In this document: positions 31,491 to 43,451 of the stretch, one piece after another | How the letters are laid out: every line of letters begins with the position of its first letter | Numbering within the stretch: the stretch's first letter is position 1 | Origin: Thereva unica | Taxonomy: Eukaryota; Arthropoda; Insecta; Diptera; Therevidae | Assembly: GCA_949987705.1 (NCBI GenBank) | Contig: OX465282.1 | Location: forward strand, 10,404,501 to 10,468,500 | Length of the DNA stretch: 64,000 bases | Direction: 5' to 3' | Program-made: the position numbers and the translations under genes | The notes under the pieces: generated by a model | What the model was told of the DNA's origin: nothing | The model's database searches: none | The model's input: only the letters and a program-made list of their open reading frames with translations

Positions 31491-31890
31491 TTCGTTGGTT
31501 GAAGATATCTGCCTACTAAGAAATACAGCAATAACACAAAATCGTGTAAGTATATTTATGTACGTGTATCCGATCGTGATCAATTACTGAGTTTCCATGC
31601 AGTATTTAACTCAGAGGAAGCACCCATGGAAACGCGGGTTGAGTATGGTTTCATTAAATCCAAGACAACTCCACTAAACACGCCGGATTAAGCTGGGTTT
31701 CGCAGAGGTGTTTGTTTAAATGTGTTTGCACATATAGAACTGTCATGGAAACAGTATCGGGTTAACTTGAGGGAAAAGCTTTCTGTAAACTCAACGAATA
31801 CTTTACCCCGGTTCATGGAAACAAAGTAAATGACGACAGGGGATTCCCCACGTGCATATGATGCATTTGTATTGTATATCAAACGAACTA

Positions 31891-32112
31891 CTGAGTCAGT
31901 CAAACAAAGTATTCATGCCAATTCTATACTACGCTAGAATTGATTGATTGCGCTGGAATTTCTTACATCGGTAGCATAAACTAGCATAAGCATAGCTGTA
32001 ACGGAAAGTAATTTCGAAATTAAAATTTATATTACTATGTAAGAAAATTTCAGCGGAATCGATTCTAGCGTAGTTCAGAAATGGCCTGAATACTTTGTTT
32101 GCACTGACTCTG
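31891..32112. mobile_element. 222-bp TA-flanked MITE
   Basis: Left end CTGAGTCAGTCAAACAAAG; reverse complement of right end CAGAGTCAGTGCAAACAAAG. The arms stay similar for about 80 bp, through GTATTCA and ACTACGCTAGAAT. TA flanks at 31889-31890 and 32113-32114. The GTCAGTGCAAA..GTATTC pattern resembles Tc1-type ends. Confidence 0.78.
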
Positions 32113-32284
32113 TAGTTTGTTACACTCTTATTTCATATAATACTTCATAAATTCATTAACATAACTATTTAGAACAAATTCTATGTTTTTTTTAGTCCCG
32201 CAAATCCCGCGGATCCGCGGGATTGTTTATCTCGATCCCGCAATCTTGCGGGAGTAAGATATCGATGCGGGATTGGATTCCCTA

Positions 32285-33440
32285 CGCACCACACATTGTG
32301 GCAGGGGTAACCCCGCCGAGTTAAGTTCGCACATTGCCTCTAGCTCCGGCCCATATTCCCCAGACTTTACAAAATCAAGGACAAGGACGTGCTCTATATT
32401 ATCCTGGACACCTGATAGTGATGAGAAAAATTGGTCTTTGGCAGTTTTGTCTTTTCTTGCACGTTTAGCAAGACCAAGACAAGAGAGGAAAAAACAGGAC
32501 TGCAAGATCAAGATAGCAAGACTAAGAGGCAAAAGTCTTGCAGTGACGATCAAAAAATCTTGCAGTCTTGTCTTTGTCTTGGTCCTGCTAAATGTGCAAG
32601 ACAAGACTTTTTGTTCTTTACTGCAAGACTGTTGCCACTTAGTCATGACCATAAAGCCTTGCTATCTTGATCTTGCAGTCTTGACTTGTCCTTGTTTTGT
32701 CTTGGTCTTGCTTTGGTTTTGCTAAATGTGCAAGACCAGTCTTGTTCATCACTACTATCTATTACCTGAGTATGCTTGCATAGCGGTGAGTAATCGTGCT
32801 CAAAAACGATGGAGATATTTGCTATACTCTTCCATGTCTCCACTCAGGAACTGCCTGAGGTCGTAGTTGTAACCAACCTCTCCACTTTTGGGATAAGTCT
32901 GTGGGTCCATCGACTCTTAACACTGCACTGCATTTGGCTTCGCTATATCAAAAGCTGGATCATAGATACGCATACCTTCTCTCGTCAGTGTTTCTTCGCT
33001 ACACACGTTACATGGTTGCACGTGGTCGGGTATGCCCAAAACGCACGAAGGGCGCATAGTCTTTATGAGGCGTTGCACTTTCTGCTGTTAGCCGTGCTGT
33101 AGAACGCTGTTGCTAGCATTGGCGCGCTTATAGCAAGACTGAGCAGACCCGTCAAGCCTTCCAAGTGTGCTTTAAAAATTAGCTTGCGATCGATCATTAC
33201 TCCAATGTACATTGGAGCGAGCTGTGACTAACTGATCTGCTCCGATATTAGTGTGGACAATAGTTTTCTTGGTTTTCACAGAGTCAGTTTTTTGCTCAGC
33301 AATGGTCGGATAGCCGCCTTCAGGCCAGCCTCTCATGGAGGCGTCGTGCTACGAGCTATCCCATGTCATCCGCGATCCCGATCGCCACCGCTCCTTTTGG
33401 GAGGCTTAGCCCCAATACATCGTTATACAATGTGATCACA
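32285..33440 (-). pseudogene. LOA/I-type ORF2 remnant, RT thumb region
   Basis: The minus strand at 33190-33330 carries IAEQKTDSVKTKK, resembling the A-x-EKTE-x-V-x-x-x-x-K motif after the LOA/I RT palm. Following frames (33000-33190) look like the HLEGL..AL and the SYRTVS region of this group. The 32293-32410 part is probably from the same element. Many frameshifts. The hAT-like foldback at 32416-32754 interrupts it, and the hAT at 30958-32284 separates it from the RNase H piece at 30735. Confidence 0.5.
32416..32754. mobile_element. Foldback element built from CTTGCA/CAAGAC repeats
   Basis: Left end TAGTGATGAG; reverse complement of right end TAGTGATGAAC. The arms of about 100 bp share CTTGCACGTTTAGCAAGACC, GACTGCAAGATCAAGATAGC and repeated AAGACCAAGACAAG. 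TAGTGATG-type ends suggest hAT; an 8-bp duplication was not found. The frames of 141-150 codons across it are products of the repetition. Confidence 0.68.
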
Positions 33441-34220
33441 TGTTGGGTTGTACACCGTTGGTCTATTTTCCGATTTACAATCAAGTGGCTTAGCAACTTT
33501 CCCTTTTAGGTAAAACACCAACTAACACTTTGGGGAGGGGCTGTGTTTGTCTAACTACCCACCCGGGCCCGACAGGATCCGCCGGCACTGTCGATTTCCA
33601 CAAGCCGAAGCAACAAAAATCGTTAATAAAGTTTAGCGCTTCCAGCGTGAATCCCGTAGTCCCCACTGCGCGTCTCTTTCTCTTTCAGTCTTTCTCTATC
33701 TCTCACTCTCTCGCACCGTCTCCACACTACTTTCCGTCAGCTATTGCGCCATCACTGTTAGCAAGTCCTAATCCCACCTCGACGCGGTGCCCGTGGGGTA
33801 GTTTTTCGGAAGGAGCTAACAGAAGACGGTCAAATGACTATTTCTGTGCGTCATAAACCAAAATTTTAAGCCGGTTGGGCTGGAGATTACAATACCATTG
33901 CTAAAAATCGCCAAACAATGCCTCGAAATCAGATGGCCAACACGACGACGACGTTTACATTTCCTGGAATGTAAGACCGTGATTCCGGATAGAGGTTTAT
34001 AATACCATCTGATGCAGATGGCATTATGGGTTTAAAAATATACATCAGTGTCATTTTTAGCACCTGCGTTTCCCTTTCTTTCGCTTTGAGGTTCTTTGGG
34101 GACTGATTTTCCACCATCAGATTAATATGGTATATTAACCTTCGTCATATACATAGGGCATATACACTATTAACATCTGATGCGCTCGAGTATTTCCATC
34201 CGACTATTTTTTTACATTTT
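33441..34220. other. No gene recognised
   Basis: Includes a CT-rich stretch (33670-33720) and a short palindrome CCATCTGATGCAGATGG near 34003-34019. No protein motif. Confidence 0.4.
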
Positions 34221-34407
34221 GGTGGAGCGGGGAAGGGCAAGGAACGCTATGACAGGAGGAATCAGGAATGTAAAGAGGGAAGAAGAAAGAAGGGAAGTTA
34301 TGAAGGTGGGAAAGTGGAAAAGGCGAAGGACCGTGGGGCTGGCCGGGATTCGAACCCGGGACCTCTGGGATAGTAGCCAGACGCCTTACTCCCTAATCTG
34401 CCGAGGC
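34221..34407 (-). mobile_element. tRNA-derived SINE, head only
   Basis: The minus strand starts GCCTCGGCAG with a perfect B box GGTTCGAATCC (34346-34356) and a variant A box. It then matches the 8481-8941 SINE as far as CCCCGCTCCACC and stops, lacking the core and poly-A part. Confidence 0.82.
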
Positions 34408-35040
34408 GAGCCTGTAAACGCTCCCCCACCGATGAAAATGTATACATCATATAAACTTTTTTCTTTCTACCATCTAATCTTCAAAATCCATTTAGCATCG
34501 TGGGCTCCCCCGTACTATAAGAATGGTTCAGAAAATATACCTAATGAGATATTTTCATTTAAAAAACCCAATTTTTAAATGATCTTTATTAATAAAATGG
34601 TCTACGATTGTAGACCACATGCCTAAACACGCTCCGCACCACTTGCCTAACACAGGGTTAACACATCATATTAGAATCAACCTCGTATTTTCCTTCTTTC
34701 TTTAATTTGCTTGTTTTTGTCATTTTAGCATAACAATGTTACCTCGCTTCATTTGAAGAATGACATTGTACTGGCTTAATAGAAAAAGGAAGCACCTCTT
34801 GCTAACTCATTTTATAATCGTGTCCTGCCCACCACTAAATTTTTAGTCTGCATTTGAAGTGAATCATTCTTTAATTGGTTAAATCATACAATCCATCACT
34901 CAGTCCTCAACTCAAACGGGTTTGTGAATGATTATGATTACACAAAATATTCATTTTTCTGTCTCTTTTATGTGTAACGATTGTGATGTCTATGTAGTTA
35001 TACGATAAACGTGAACGAAGTTATAATTTTGTTACTGTGA
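34408..35040. other. No gene recognised
   Basis: AT-rich, no motif. Confidence 0.4.
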
Positions 35041-35105
35041 TCAGCGAGCCGGATGGAGACTGTTCGCGGGCCGTAGGTGGTCCGCGGGCCGGAGGTTGCC
35101 CACTG
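35041..35105 (-). mobile_element. Single end of a hAT-like element
   Basis: On the minus strand the sequence begins CAGTGGGCAACCTCC, then GGCCCGCGGACC and GGCCCGCGAACAG. CAGTGG starts followed by GGCCCGCG repeats are typical of hAT ends. No matching left end was found nearby, so this is a relic or one end of a larger diverged copy. Confidence 0.5.
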
Positions 35106-35884
35106 TTAGTTTAGATTATTTAATATATGTTCGTTTTCATCTTCAATGGCTGTTTCAATTACAAACTACAACTCTCTTTTAGTTCATAGGAGCACAATTG
35201 TATATTAAACTTAGATCCATACTATTTATAGTCCAAACAAAAAAATGTATAAACAAACCCATTTATTTTTTTTATTTTATATAGTTTGTGCAAGCTTCAA
35301 ATCATGACCTCTACAAATTGAAATTTCTTTTATCTTATCAAATCAAAGAAAGTAGCCGAAAAAAAAAGTGAAAATTAAAACCGCATTGGCTTAAAATTTA
35401 CTGTATCTATTATATATGTATGTATTTATGAGTAATTATTATTTTTTATTATAGATTTATATTATTTTTAAAGAATTCGAGTTATTTGATCATGAAAAAA
35501 TGATTTATAGCCAACGCGTGTAAAGATAAGCGATATTGTTAATCAGATCATTTCTTCTTTAGTATTACTGTGTACAAGGTATCGCTTAAGTAAATGCTAA
35601 AGAGGCTATACCATTTTTTTTACAAGCATGCAATTAGCGGTAAAATACTCATGTCAATCACAGTTTAAAAACTGATAAAGTTTGATAAGACATTGTGTAA
35701 CTGTTCTAAATAAAAATTTTCCATTTTAAAGGTGATATTTAGGACATTCTAATTTTATTTATTTATTTAAAATCTGAATGATTCGATAGGTGTTTTGTTT
35801 TAGAATGCTTTACTATTGTATGTGCTACAATGGCGCCAATTGTAAGCCCATAAGCAAAGTTATGTAACAATAGGCTTATTTTAA
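35106..35884. other. AT-rich sequence, no gene recognised
   Basis: No motif or transposon end seen. Confidence 0.4.
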
Positions 35885-36760
35885 AATCATATATTCTGCA
35901 AGGCGTTGTTTAAGGGGTGTCGCTCGATCCACACAACATATACGTGTCGTGACGGCGACATCAGTGAAAAAAAAATCGGGGCATCACTGAAAAAAAAATG
36001 GGAAGGGCGCGGCATGCTCCCACACCTGCGACCCAGTAGCCCTAACTATAATGGTCTTAAGATACCTTAAGATTTTTTACGCTCCTATGAAATGTCATAA
36101 TACCAACTATAATGGCCTTAAGCAATCTTTCGTTAACTTTTCCAATCTTTCGTCAAGTCTTTAATGTACGGTAACGAGCGTACAAATCTTAAGCAATCAT
36201 AAGAAAAGGGTAATTTTCTTTAGTGTTTCTAGTGTCAGAAAACGTTTTTTTGCTAAATGGGTAATTAGGAGTTATTAAATAATTTGGCGTTATTAGTGAA
36301 ATTGGTAAAAGATGTGAAAAAAATAAAAAGAAAACCTGTTGTGTAAGAAAAATAAATAGATTCAATAAAAAAAACAGTTTTGAACTAATTCAATCAGTTC
36401 TTCATTAAAAGTATTGTTAATTTCCATTTTTTAATTTATTGGACGCTTTCCCAGACTCGATTTGTTTACCTTTTACAAATGTCAAAACGTCTTAAGGCTA
36501 TTATAGCTGAGCTTACGATTTGACAGATAATTAATCAGTCTTAAGAGAATTTGACGAAGAATCTTATGACGTCTTAAGATCATTATAGTTAGGGCTAATG
36601 GGACAATGACGTTCTCAGTACCCTTCAGGCATCCGTAAAAACCGTAAAAGAAATACGTTGCCACCGATATATTTTTTTAATTTATCCTGGAGGTTAAGCA
36701 TATATTTTCTAAATTAAACGGAAAATTTTATAAGAATTCAGACAAGCTAAGAAGGTAAGA
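35885..36760. repeat. Repeat shared with 58320-58610, split by a MITE
   Basis: Left part (to 36038): ATATACGTGTCGTGACG... CACACCTGCGACCCAGTA. Right part (from 36596): GACAATGACGTTCTCA, AATACGTTGCCACCG, AAATTAAACGGAAAATTTT. The segment at 58320-58610 carries the same motifs continuously (CATATCCGTGACGTGAC, GATGCAGTAGGGCACC, AATACGTTACCACCGG, AAATTAAACGGAAAATTT). It therefore represents the unoccupied state of a related copy. Confidence 0.75.
36039..36595. mobile_element. 557-bp TA-flanked MITE
   Basis: Left end GCCCTAACTATAATGGTCTT; reverse complement of right end GCCCTAACTATAATGATCTT. TA flanks at 36037-36038 and 36596-36597. Subterminal copies of ACTATAATGGCCTTAAG and its inverse occur inside. 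The related sequence at 58446-58449 has a single TA at the insertion point, which supports TA duplication. No transposase. Confidence 0.85.
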
Positions 36761-36807
36761 CGTTCACCTCGTCATATAGATTAGTGAAAACCAGGTCTAA
36801 CCAATTT

Positions 36808-36925
36808 GGGGTCGTCCATTAATTACGTGAGGCGTTTAGGGGGGAGGGAGTCGAGCAGAATCTCACCAAATCTCACCTGGGGGAGAGGGGGGGTCACGGC
36901 AAATATACGTAATTATTTTTTTAGA
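36808..36925. repeat. Short repeat with TAATTACGT ends
   Basis: Begins GGGGTCGTCCATTAATTACG and ends TACGTAATTATT, with G-rich interior tracts. The GTCGTCCATTAATTACGT start recurs, from general knowledge, in MITE-like repeats of many invertebrates. The right end is degraded here. Confidence 0.5.
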
Positions 36926-39009
36926 AAACAAACAATGTAAAATTGCAAGAAAATTGGGTTAAATTAAGTAAAACATGTTTCTCCACTAAAGACCCTCATT
37001 CACTTACAGGCCGGCCGGCACGACTAAGCTTGACTCAGTCTAACTGAGGGATGATACTTCAAGTATCCGCCTGACAGGCCGTGGCATGCAGGTGGTCATG
37101 ATTCCCTACAGACACACAGGCGAAAACGACTGCGTAGCTTAGCAGGTTACGAATTCAAGTACAAAAATGTTCATGACCTCAACGAAAGCTTCAAAGCGGC
37201 TCCAGCCTCACGCCGTGAGCACCCGCAAACAAGCGCAAATGCGAGTGTGGATGGTTTTCACGACTAGCTCGCGCCTCCTTGCTTTCCTTCCGAATTCTTG
37301 CCGTCAATTCACGGCTTGTCAGTGAATTCAAGTTCAGATCTTCAGGCCCGAACTGACGATAAATGCTAGTTTTGTCAGCTTTCTTGAACAGCAGGCCCCA
37401 TACAGTTGGCGGCCAGTGGGTGTATAGTGATACTTGGCCTCAAGGCGAAAATTTTCAGCCCACGACCTGCTGGCGACCTGTGTGTAAATTGGGGCCTTAA
37501 GATATGGGTAAATCCTACACAAAAATTTGCTGTCGATTGTTTAGCCTCCACCGGCTAGAACATAGAGTCTAGCTTCTCCATCGAACTTTGCTTTGAGCTA
37601 TTCTCAATACAGTCGTTGCAATCCAGGTTTTATCACAATTTTTAATTTCTTTCATAACTGTATGGTCTACAAACTCCTCCTCTACAAACTCCACCTCTAC
37701 TTCCTTGCAGATTCTATTCAAGCGCTCTTTTTGTTAATGTGTTATTTTCCTAGGGTGTGCCCTATCCACGTTCTCAATCGCACCTCGCCTCATATTCAGT
37801 TAAAAATCGAAAATTAGGAATGAATTTATCTCGATAACCCGGTAGTTTGTCAAGGATATAAAAAAAACTGTGTACACACACACAATGCACGAATTTTTTA
37901 CGATTTTGCTTTAGGCCTGACTGTGACTGATGTGATCTATTTAAACCTACCAATTTTTACGAATATTGTTGCATGGCCTGAAAAGAATTGAAAAATGAAT
38001 ATGTTTCTGTGTCTTTTGAGATTCGTTGGTTAGGTTTGGCTGGGTGATGGTGCAGCTTTTCACGCTCACACCAAGAGTAATAAAGCATTATTTTTGAAGT
38101 GAGACATTTAAAAAAATTGAGGCCTCAGTACAATTTACCTTCGTGTAAGGGATAAACGTACTGTTTCGTGTAAGTCCTACTCAACACTACTCACAAGCCA
38201 AGAACTTTACTTAACCAAAATTTACGTAAAGCCGATAATTTACGAGATATTTGCGAAAAACTGATTTTTATGACCTTTGTGACCTTTAATATTTTAAGAC
38301 GCGGACACGATATTATATGAGACTATTGAAACCTCATTTAGAATGCCAAAACAAAGGTTCCTACAAATTTTCAGCTTATTACTTCTCGTTCCGAGATGAA
38401 ACCCTAATTTGACTGGACTATTTGGTCGTGATAGGTCTCGATCCCCAATGTGTGCATGTTGAATTGAAAACGCTACATATGATGAAACGAGTTCCCAAGA
38501 CCTTAAAGAATTCAATGTGTCTGTCAGCTTTGATCCTGAGCTTCGGAGGGTTATACAGATGGATGGTAAACAAACAAAACAAATGTCACTTCAACCCAAT
38601 TTCAACTGAACCCGCGTATATGAGGCGAAATATGAACTTTATCCTGGTAGGAGAGCTGAATTGGGCTGAGTGGATCCAGTTTCAACTCGACATCCGTTTA
38701 TGACTGGGTTGAACCTGGGTTGAACGTTGAACGGGGTAATTTTGATAAATATTGTCTTTGACTATTACCGCACTTCCATTTGCAGCTGCATTTTCAGGGT
38801 GTATCGTGTACGAACTTTATAGCTTATAAATTTAATAAAAATTGTTTGGCAACGTGTCTTTCCAAAATCAAACACACATCAATTTTGTTTAGGTCTAGGA
38901 TTGCTTTTTGCTTGATGATTGAGTAATCCGTTCTATGACATGATTTTTATAGGGAAACAATATTCTACCAATAATCAAGTTGTTCGAACAGTTGTATCAG
39001 TATCTCTAT
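36926..39009. other. No gene recognised
   Basis: A GC-richer block (37010-37510) contains a possible small inverted repeat (GGCCCCATACAG near 37392 with TTTGGGGCC-like sequence near 37490) and GTTGAACC/GGTTGAAC-type words around 38580-38730. No protein motif. Confidence 0.35.
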
Positions 39010-39340
39010 TTTTTTTTTATGTGGCATGGTCAAGCTCAGGAATCACCCTTTGTACCACTAGACCGTCATGTCGTTCAACTCATGGTGCAATGTCTAGCAG
39101 TAAGCTTGACCTGAAAATAGAAAAAGACTAGGAAAGGTTAAGGGTAGTCTTGTGAATGCATAAGGAGACGGCAGTGAGCCTCGCGTTTGCACTACTGGGT
39201 GTTATATGAGTGCATCCATTTTTTAACAGCCGCATGAGTCACAACCGTCATGGCTAGCAAGAGACAGTCTTGTTGGAGTGTTATGACTCCTGAAACAAGT
39301 GAATCCCACTAACCAGCCGACAAAAGCTGTGACGCCAACA
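39010..39340 (-). mobile_element. Diverged SINE body
   Basis: Starts with a T run (39010-39018) and TATGTGGCATGGTC. It contains CTTTGTACCACTAGACC and ends with the core TTGGAGTGTTATGACTCCTG followed by AACCAGCCGAC, matching the core of the tRNA-derived SINEs at 8481 and 52459. A tRNA-like head is not recognisable. The tail also matches 50680-50790 (CATGGTGCAATGTC). Confidence 0.65.
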
Positions 39341-41361
39341 ATACCAGACTACCAGGAGAACAAGGAGGTGCACCGACCGCTAGATAAAGACCCCACCTAA
39401 GCGGTACCCGCCTAATTTGGTACCCTATTATTAACCGGTTAAGTCGGCAGGATGCCTTATTAAGGCTACCTATATCTATTATTATATGTTAATGTGTTCA
39501 AGTCATGAACACCAGTTGTTGTACTTCCCCTATCAAATGTGCTTAGCTATGTTAGTTTTTTCATAACACTATGATTCCTAAGATGATTATATAGGATATT
39601 AATTAAAATAATATTGAAATTGTCTTTCTTTCATTGAAAATTTATTTGGAACACAAAAATCAACCGCATATAGGTACATTTATTGACTTTTGATTTTATT
39701 CTATAAATTTTAAAACCAGTTTGTGTTAATTTCACACACTGCTTAATCCGATGTGTCTGTCCATGCGAGTAAAAATTGCATAAAACTTAAAACTCGGGTG
39801 TATTCAAGCGTTGAGAAGTAAAAGTTTAATGTCTGTTCATGAATCTTATTTCACTTTTAAAAAAACTCAACTAATTATTGATCTGCCTTATCATTGAAAT
39901 ATAACAATGAAGTCTTCTTTAATATATAACCAAGCTTTTGGACGACGCCAGCTACATATGAACGTGTAATGATCATTGTTTTGGTTTAGTTTAAAGTTGT
40001 TACATGAAGAAACGCGTGTTTTCCGTGGGATTTCTAGATTACTATCTGCTTGGCTGAGCATCCGTGCGGATTTCCCCTAATTTACACAGGGCAACAGCTC
40101 TTAATATAAATGCTTAGTCTAACGTTAATATGTAACTTTCAATAATTTTTTACCGGCTAGAAACGTGCCATTGCCGAGCTTATGAGATAAAGATTAACAA
40201 ATTAAGGTCAAATACTGATAACTGCAACGCGAACTTTAAAACACATGTTAAAATGCGGTCATATAATGCATCGTTATTATTATATTCATATTTCTAACTA
40301 GTTAGCTAAACTAACTTAAGGTGTTTCTAAAGTATGAACAATTTAATTTTACAATAACGGAATTTTACGATCGTGAAAAATGAAAATAGAGAGTTTTTAA
40401 TGGGGTAGCTAACAGGTGATCGTATATTTTCAATTCCATATTTTCTTGAAACTTGTATTATGAACAAAAATGGACAAATCCACTTATTAATCTGGCGCCT
40501 ACGATTGTTTAAGCAGATTAAAATAGAGTTTTATAATCTAGAAAATATTTCCTTTTCTGCATTTTAAAGATCACTGTCCAATAACGTGACAAGATAGCAT
40601 TGATTTGTTATCAAATTAGATTGTTTACAATATCTTTTAAAGTATTTCAATGATTTTCTTGTTTTTTATCTGATTTTTTAAGAAAGTGATATAATTTTTA
40701 TATAATTTTGGAATTTACTGAAAAAAATTGAAAGTTTTTAATTTTTTTTGTAGGTAATGAATCATCTAGAAAATTGTACGAACGATTACATAAGTATTCT
40801 CACAACTGACATTGAGATATTTTTGTTTAACTGTGTCGCTCATTCTCAAAAAACGGTTTTATTGCATTATAATTCCATAAAAAGGTAATCGATTTTTTTT
40901 AATATATTGATTAAATGGGTTTTTTGGGGTTGATACACCCCAAAAAAAGTAATAGTTATTGATTGTACAAAAAAATACCAATTTAAATATGGTAAAAATT
41001 GATTAATGTTTTTGAAAGCATCATAAATAAAATTTTACGACAGTTTTTCTACCCATAAATTGATAATTTAATGCATATGAAAGGCAAATTTTCGATAATT
41101 TTCAGAGTTTGCTAAATTTGTTATTACGACTCGATAGTTACAACAGCTATACATAGTATAACTACTAGACTTTCAGGGTTTCAAGTCATTGATGAGTTGG
41201 TAGTTACATAATCTCACGCCTGTAGTCCCTTATGGGATAGGTAGAGCCTCGTGAACAAGGAAGAAATGAGTTAGTAAAGCTATTTGTTCAACACACTGCT
41301 ATTTTTTCAATACGTTCAATTTTTCAAGACATCGTTCACTCCTCAGATGGACGACAGCCAC
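39341..41361. other. AT-rich sequence, no gene; one perfect hairpin
   Basis: At 40920-40947 a perfect 11-bp stem TTTTTTGGGGT / ACCCCAAAAAA closes on the loop TGATAC. Near 41215-41250 a CGCCTGTAGTCCCTTATGGG segment looks SINE-like but is too short to assign. Confidence 0.4.
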
Positions 41362-42240
41362 TTTGAAACTGTTTACCTGTGCCTTAAGAAAGCTATAGCA
41401 GAAAGTTGTTGATGCTGTTGGGTGAGCCGTGTTTGAGTGGGAATAGCTATATTGGTATATTGAACGGCGTCGAATCTAATTCCCACCCTATCTCGGCCGG
41501 AGTTCCTTAAGGGTCAATTCTTTCACCTCTCTTTTCCTAATATTCATAACTGATCTGCTCTTAATCCCTTCCAACCCACTTCTCAGCTTCGCTGATGACA
41601 GTACTCTGCGTTATTCTTACGCTTTCGACTAAATAAGACAAGCGTCACCATCGCCAATTCATGATCAACTCTATCAACAGGGGCATCCAACACATTGTGG
41701 CCGCAAGAATCGCGTTGAGTTCAACGCCTCCAAAACGAGCTAGACAAGGTGCAAATCCGCGATGACAGCCCTTGCATCTCCATTGACTCTCTGAGCCATC
41801 GTAGGTAGGAATGTAGCAGCCTTGTCAAAGTTGTATCGCTATTACCTTAGCGACTACCCCACTGAAATATACGCCCTCCTGCCGCCATGGCAATATTTCA
41901 CCCGCAAAACAAGACTAGCCCAATTGGCTCATTCTCATATCCTACAATCTCCTTTTTCGCGCACACAAACGTTTAAAAGAAATTTTAAAACAATTGGACT
42001 GAGGAATAATCTCCCACAATCAATTTTGCCGAACTCGTACAAAAACCCAAGAGTTCAAACTTAATTTTCATCGCCACCTGCTCCAACAGCCCCAGACCCC
42101 CTGATCTATCATATTCTCTCCCGCATTTCAAACCAAGCTTGCTACTAGACATTGCACTTTGACCTGAACGACTTGACAGACTGGTCGCACATAATTCCTA
42201 TGCTTCGTTTTCCAACATAAAAAAAAGTTGGATGCATATT
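41362..42240 (+). pseudogene. CR1/L2-type ORF2 remnant
   Basis: Forward frames carry NGVESNSHPISAGVP, then an ILSPLFFLIFITDLL segment and LLSFADDSTLRYS, the RT B and C motifs with an FADD catalytic box. They continue into RLAQLAHSHILQSPF and LRNNLPQSILPNSY, the C-terminal end. The 3' untranslated part (AAGCTTGCTACTAGACATTG, TTGACAGACTGG, then AACATAAAAAAAA) matches the end of the small copy at 63363-63650. Frameshifts and internal deletions. Confidence 0.72.
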
Positions 42241-43117
42241 GTTTGCTATGGTCAGGCCGTCTTAGCTTATAGCGGCCGGCCGTCTTAGCCTATAGAGACA
42301 ATCGTTAAATGAAATTTTCATCTTTCTCATACACATCGAGTCAAGTTTAGGGAAAGTTATACTATCATGCTTGAAGTGGGTCATGGGAGCGCGTGGGAAT
42401 AAGGAAAAAAGTTAACAGGCACTTTCACTTTTGGGTGGGGAATCCATCATGTACACCTAATAACGCAGAACGTTGGACGGCCGTCTCGATCGCTGGCGAT
42501 GAAGGAACGTGGACGAAGCAAGGCTTTTCATACGAAAACTAAATATATTATATTAGAGCTAATAGGGGCACATACACTACAATGTTTTATGCCTTCAAAC
42601 ATGTCCCACAGTCTTTGTGACAAACCTTTTTGAACGCTAAGGTTACCCATAATCTACATGATTTTCATTTTGCTTTAAGATTTCATATCGAAATGAGTTC
42701 TTTAGTTAGAAATAAATTTTTATTCATATTGAAAAAATGTAAATGTGCAACCAAAACCAACAGAAATACACCCAAAAATACGACAGGGGAAATTTTTTAG
42801 TTTATCCATAGATCTTTCAGATGAAACCACGAAAAAATCAGACCACTTTGATATTTAGGACAAACTTTGGCAATCGTAAAACCAAAAACCAGATTCACCA
42901 CACAATGTCGATCTTTGTTTGAACGCAATGAAAACGTTGTGTTGTTTGGACCCTATAAAGGCCTTATAATTGTATAGCTAAACTTTTCTAAACCTACCTG
43001 ACTAGCATTTAAAAAGGGGATTGGCTCGAGCATGTCGAACTAGGGTGTTCCCCTTAGTTTCCTCATGAGCACCACACTTAAATTTGTTGTTGTTGTATTG
43101 CTTCATATTTCGTGAAG
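42241..43117. other. No gene recognised
   Basis: Contains a 19-20-bp tandem duplication GGCCGTCTTAGC(T/C)TATAG at 42257-42297. The rest is AT-rich. Confidence 0.4.
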
Positions 43118-43300
43118 GGTGTAATTTACCATATTCAATGGACCAGTTCTGGTCCGATTACAGAGGTCAAGCAGCATTGGATGTGATGAGTACTCAGTTG
43201 GGGGCCGGTTGTCGCACAAAACAGAGTCCGCTGGAGGGCAACTGATTCTGCCCCCCATGAGGTATTAAAGGGGAATAAAGTAAAGTAAGTAAAAATTGGT
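43118..43300 (+). mobile_element. 5S rRNA-derived SINE
   Basis: The head aligns with 5S rRNA: TTACCATATTCAATGGACC, TCTGGTCCGATTACAGAGG, TCAAGCAGCATTGGATG and CAGTTGGGGGCCGG correspond to its 5' half, box A region and box C region (TTGGATGGGTGACCG in 5S). A unique body follows, ending TATTAAAGGGGAATAAAG and a GTAA-rich tail. The same tail occurs inverted at about 46672-46700. Substitutions exclude a functional 5S gene. Confidence 0.75.
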
Positions 43301-43451
43301 AAAAGATATTTCCGTTTAAAAATATAAAACTTTTAACACCGCCGCAAATATGTATTATCCACATTAAGTTTATAAGTATAAACTCGTTTTACACTTCCAT
43401 TCGGCTCCATTCGCCAATGTATACACTTAAGGGTATAAGTGGAAACGTACC

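Larger units (their letters stand above)
30958..32284. mobile_element. 1.33-kb non-autonomous hAT element
   Basis: Both ends read TAGGGAATCCA (the right one as reverse complement), followed by GCGGGAT-rich subterminal sequence (CGCGGATCCGCGG near 32210). Target duplications are CTCACCAC (30950-30957) and CGCACCAC (32285-32292), 7 of 8 matching. An 8-bp duplication plus the end sequence identify hAT. No transposase frame. It carries a repeat copy (31085-31490) and a TA-flanked MITE (31891-32112). Confidence 0.85.

Noticed and set aside
32227..32725. Overlapping frames of 141 and 150 codons
   Set aside because: Their composition (many K, T, L, S) follows from the CTTGCA/CAAGAC repeat of the foldback element.
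34341..34407. Possible tRNA gene
   Set aside because: A and B boxes are present, but the sequence continues into the SINE body shared with 8481 and 52459, and no cloverleaf acceptor stem closes.
37390..37505. Small inverted-repeat element with GGCCCC ends
   Set aside because: End similarity is short and broken by gaps, and no target duplication was found.
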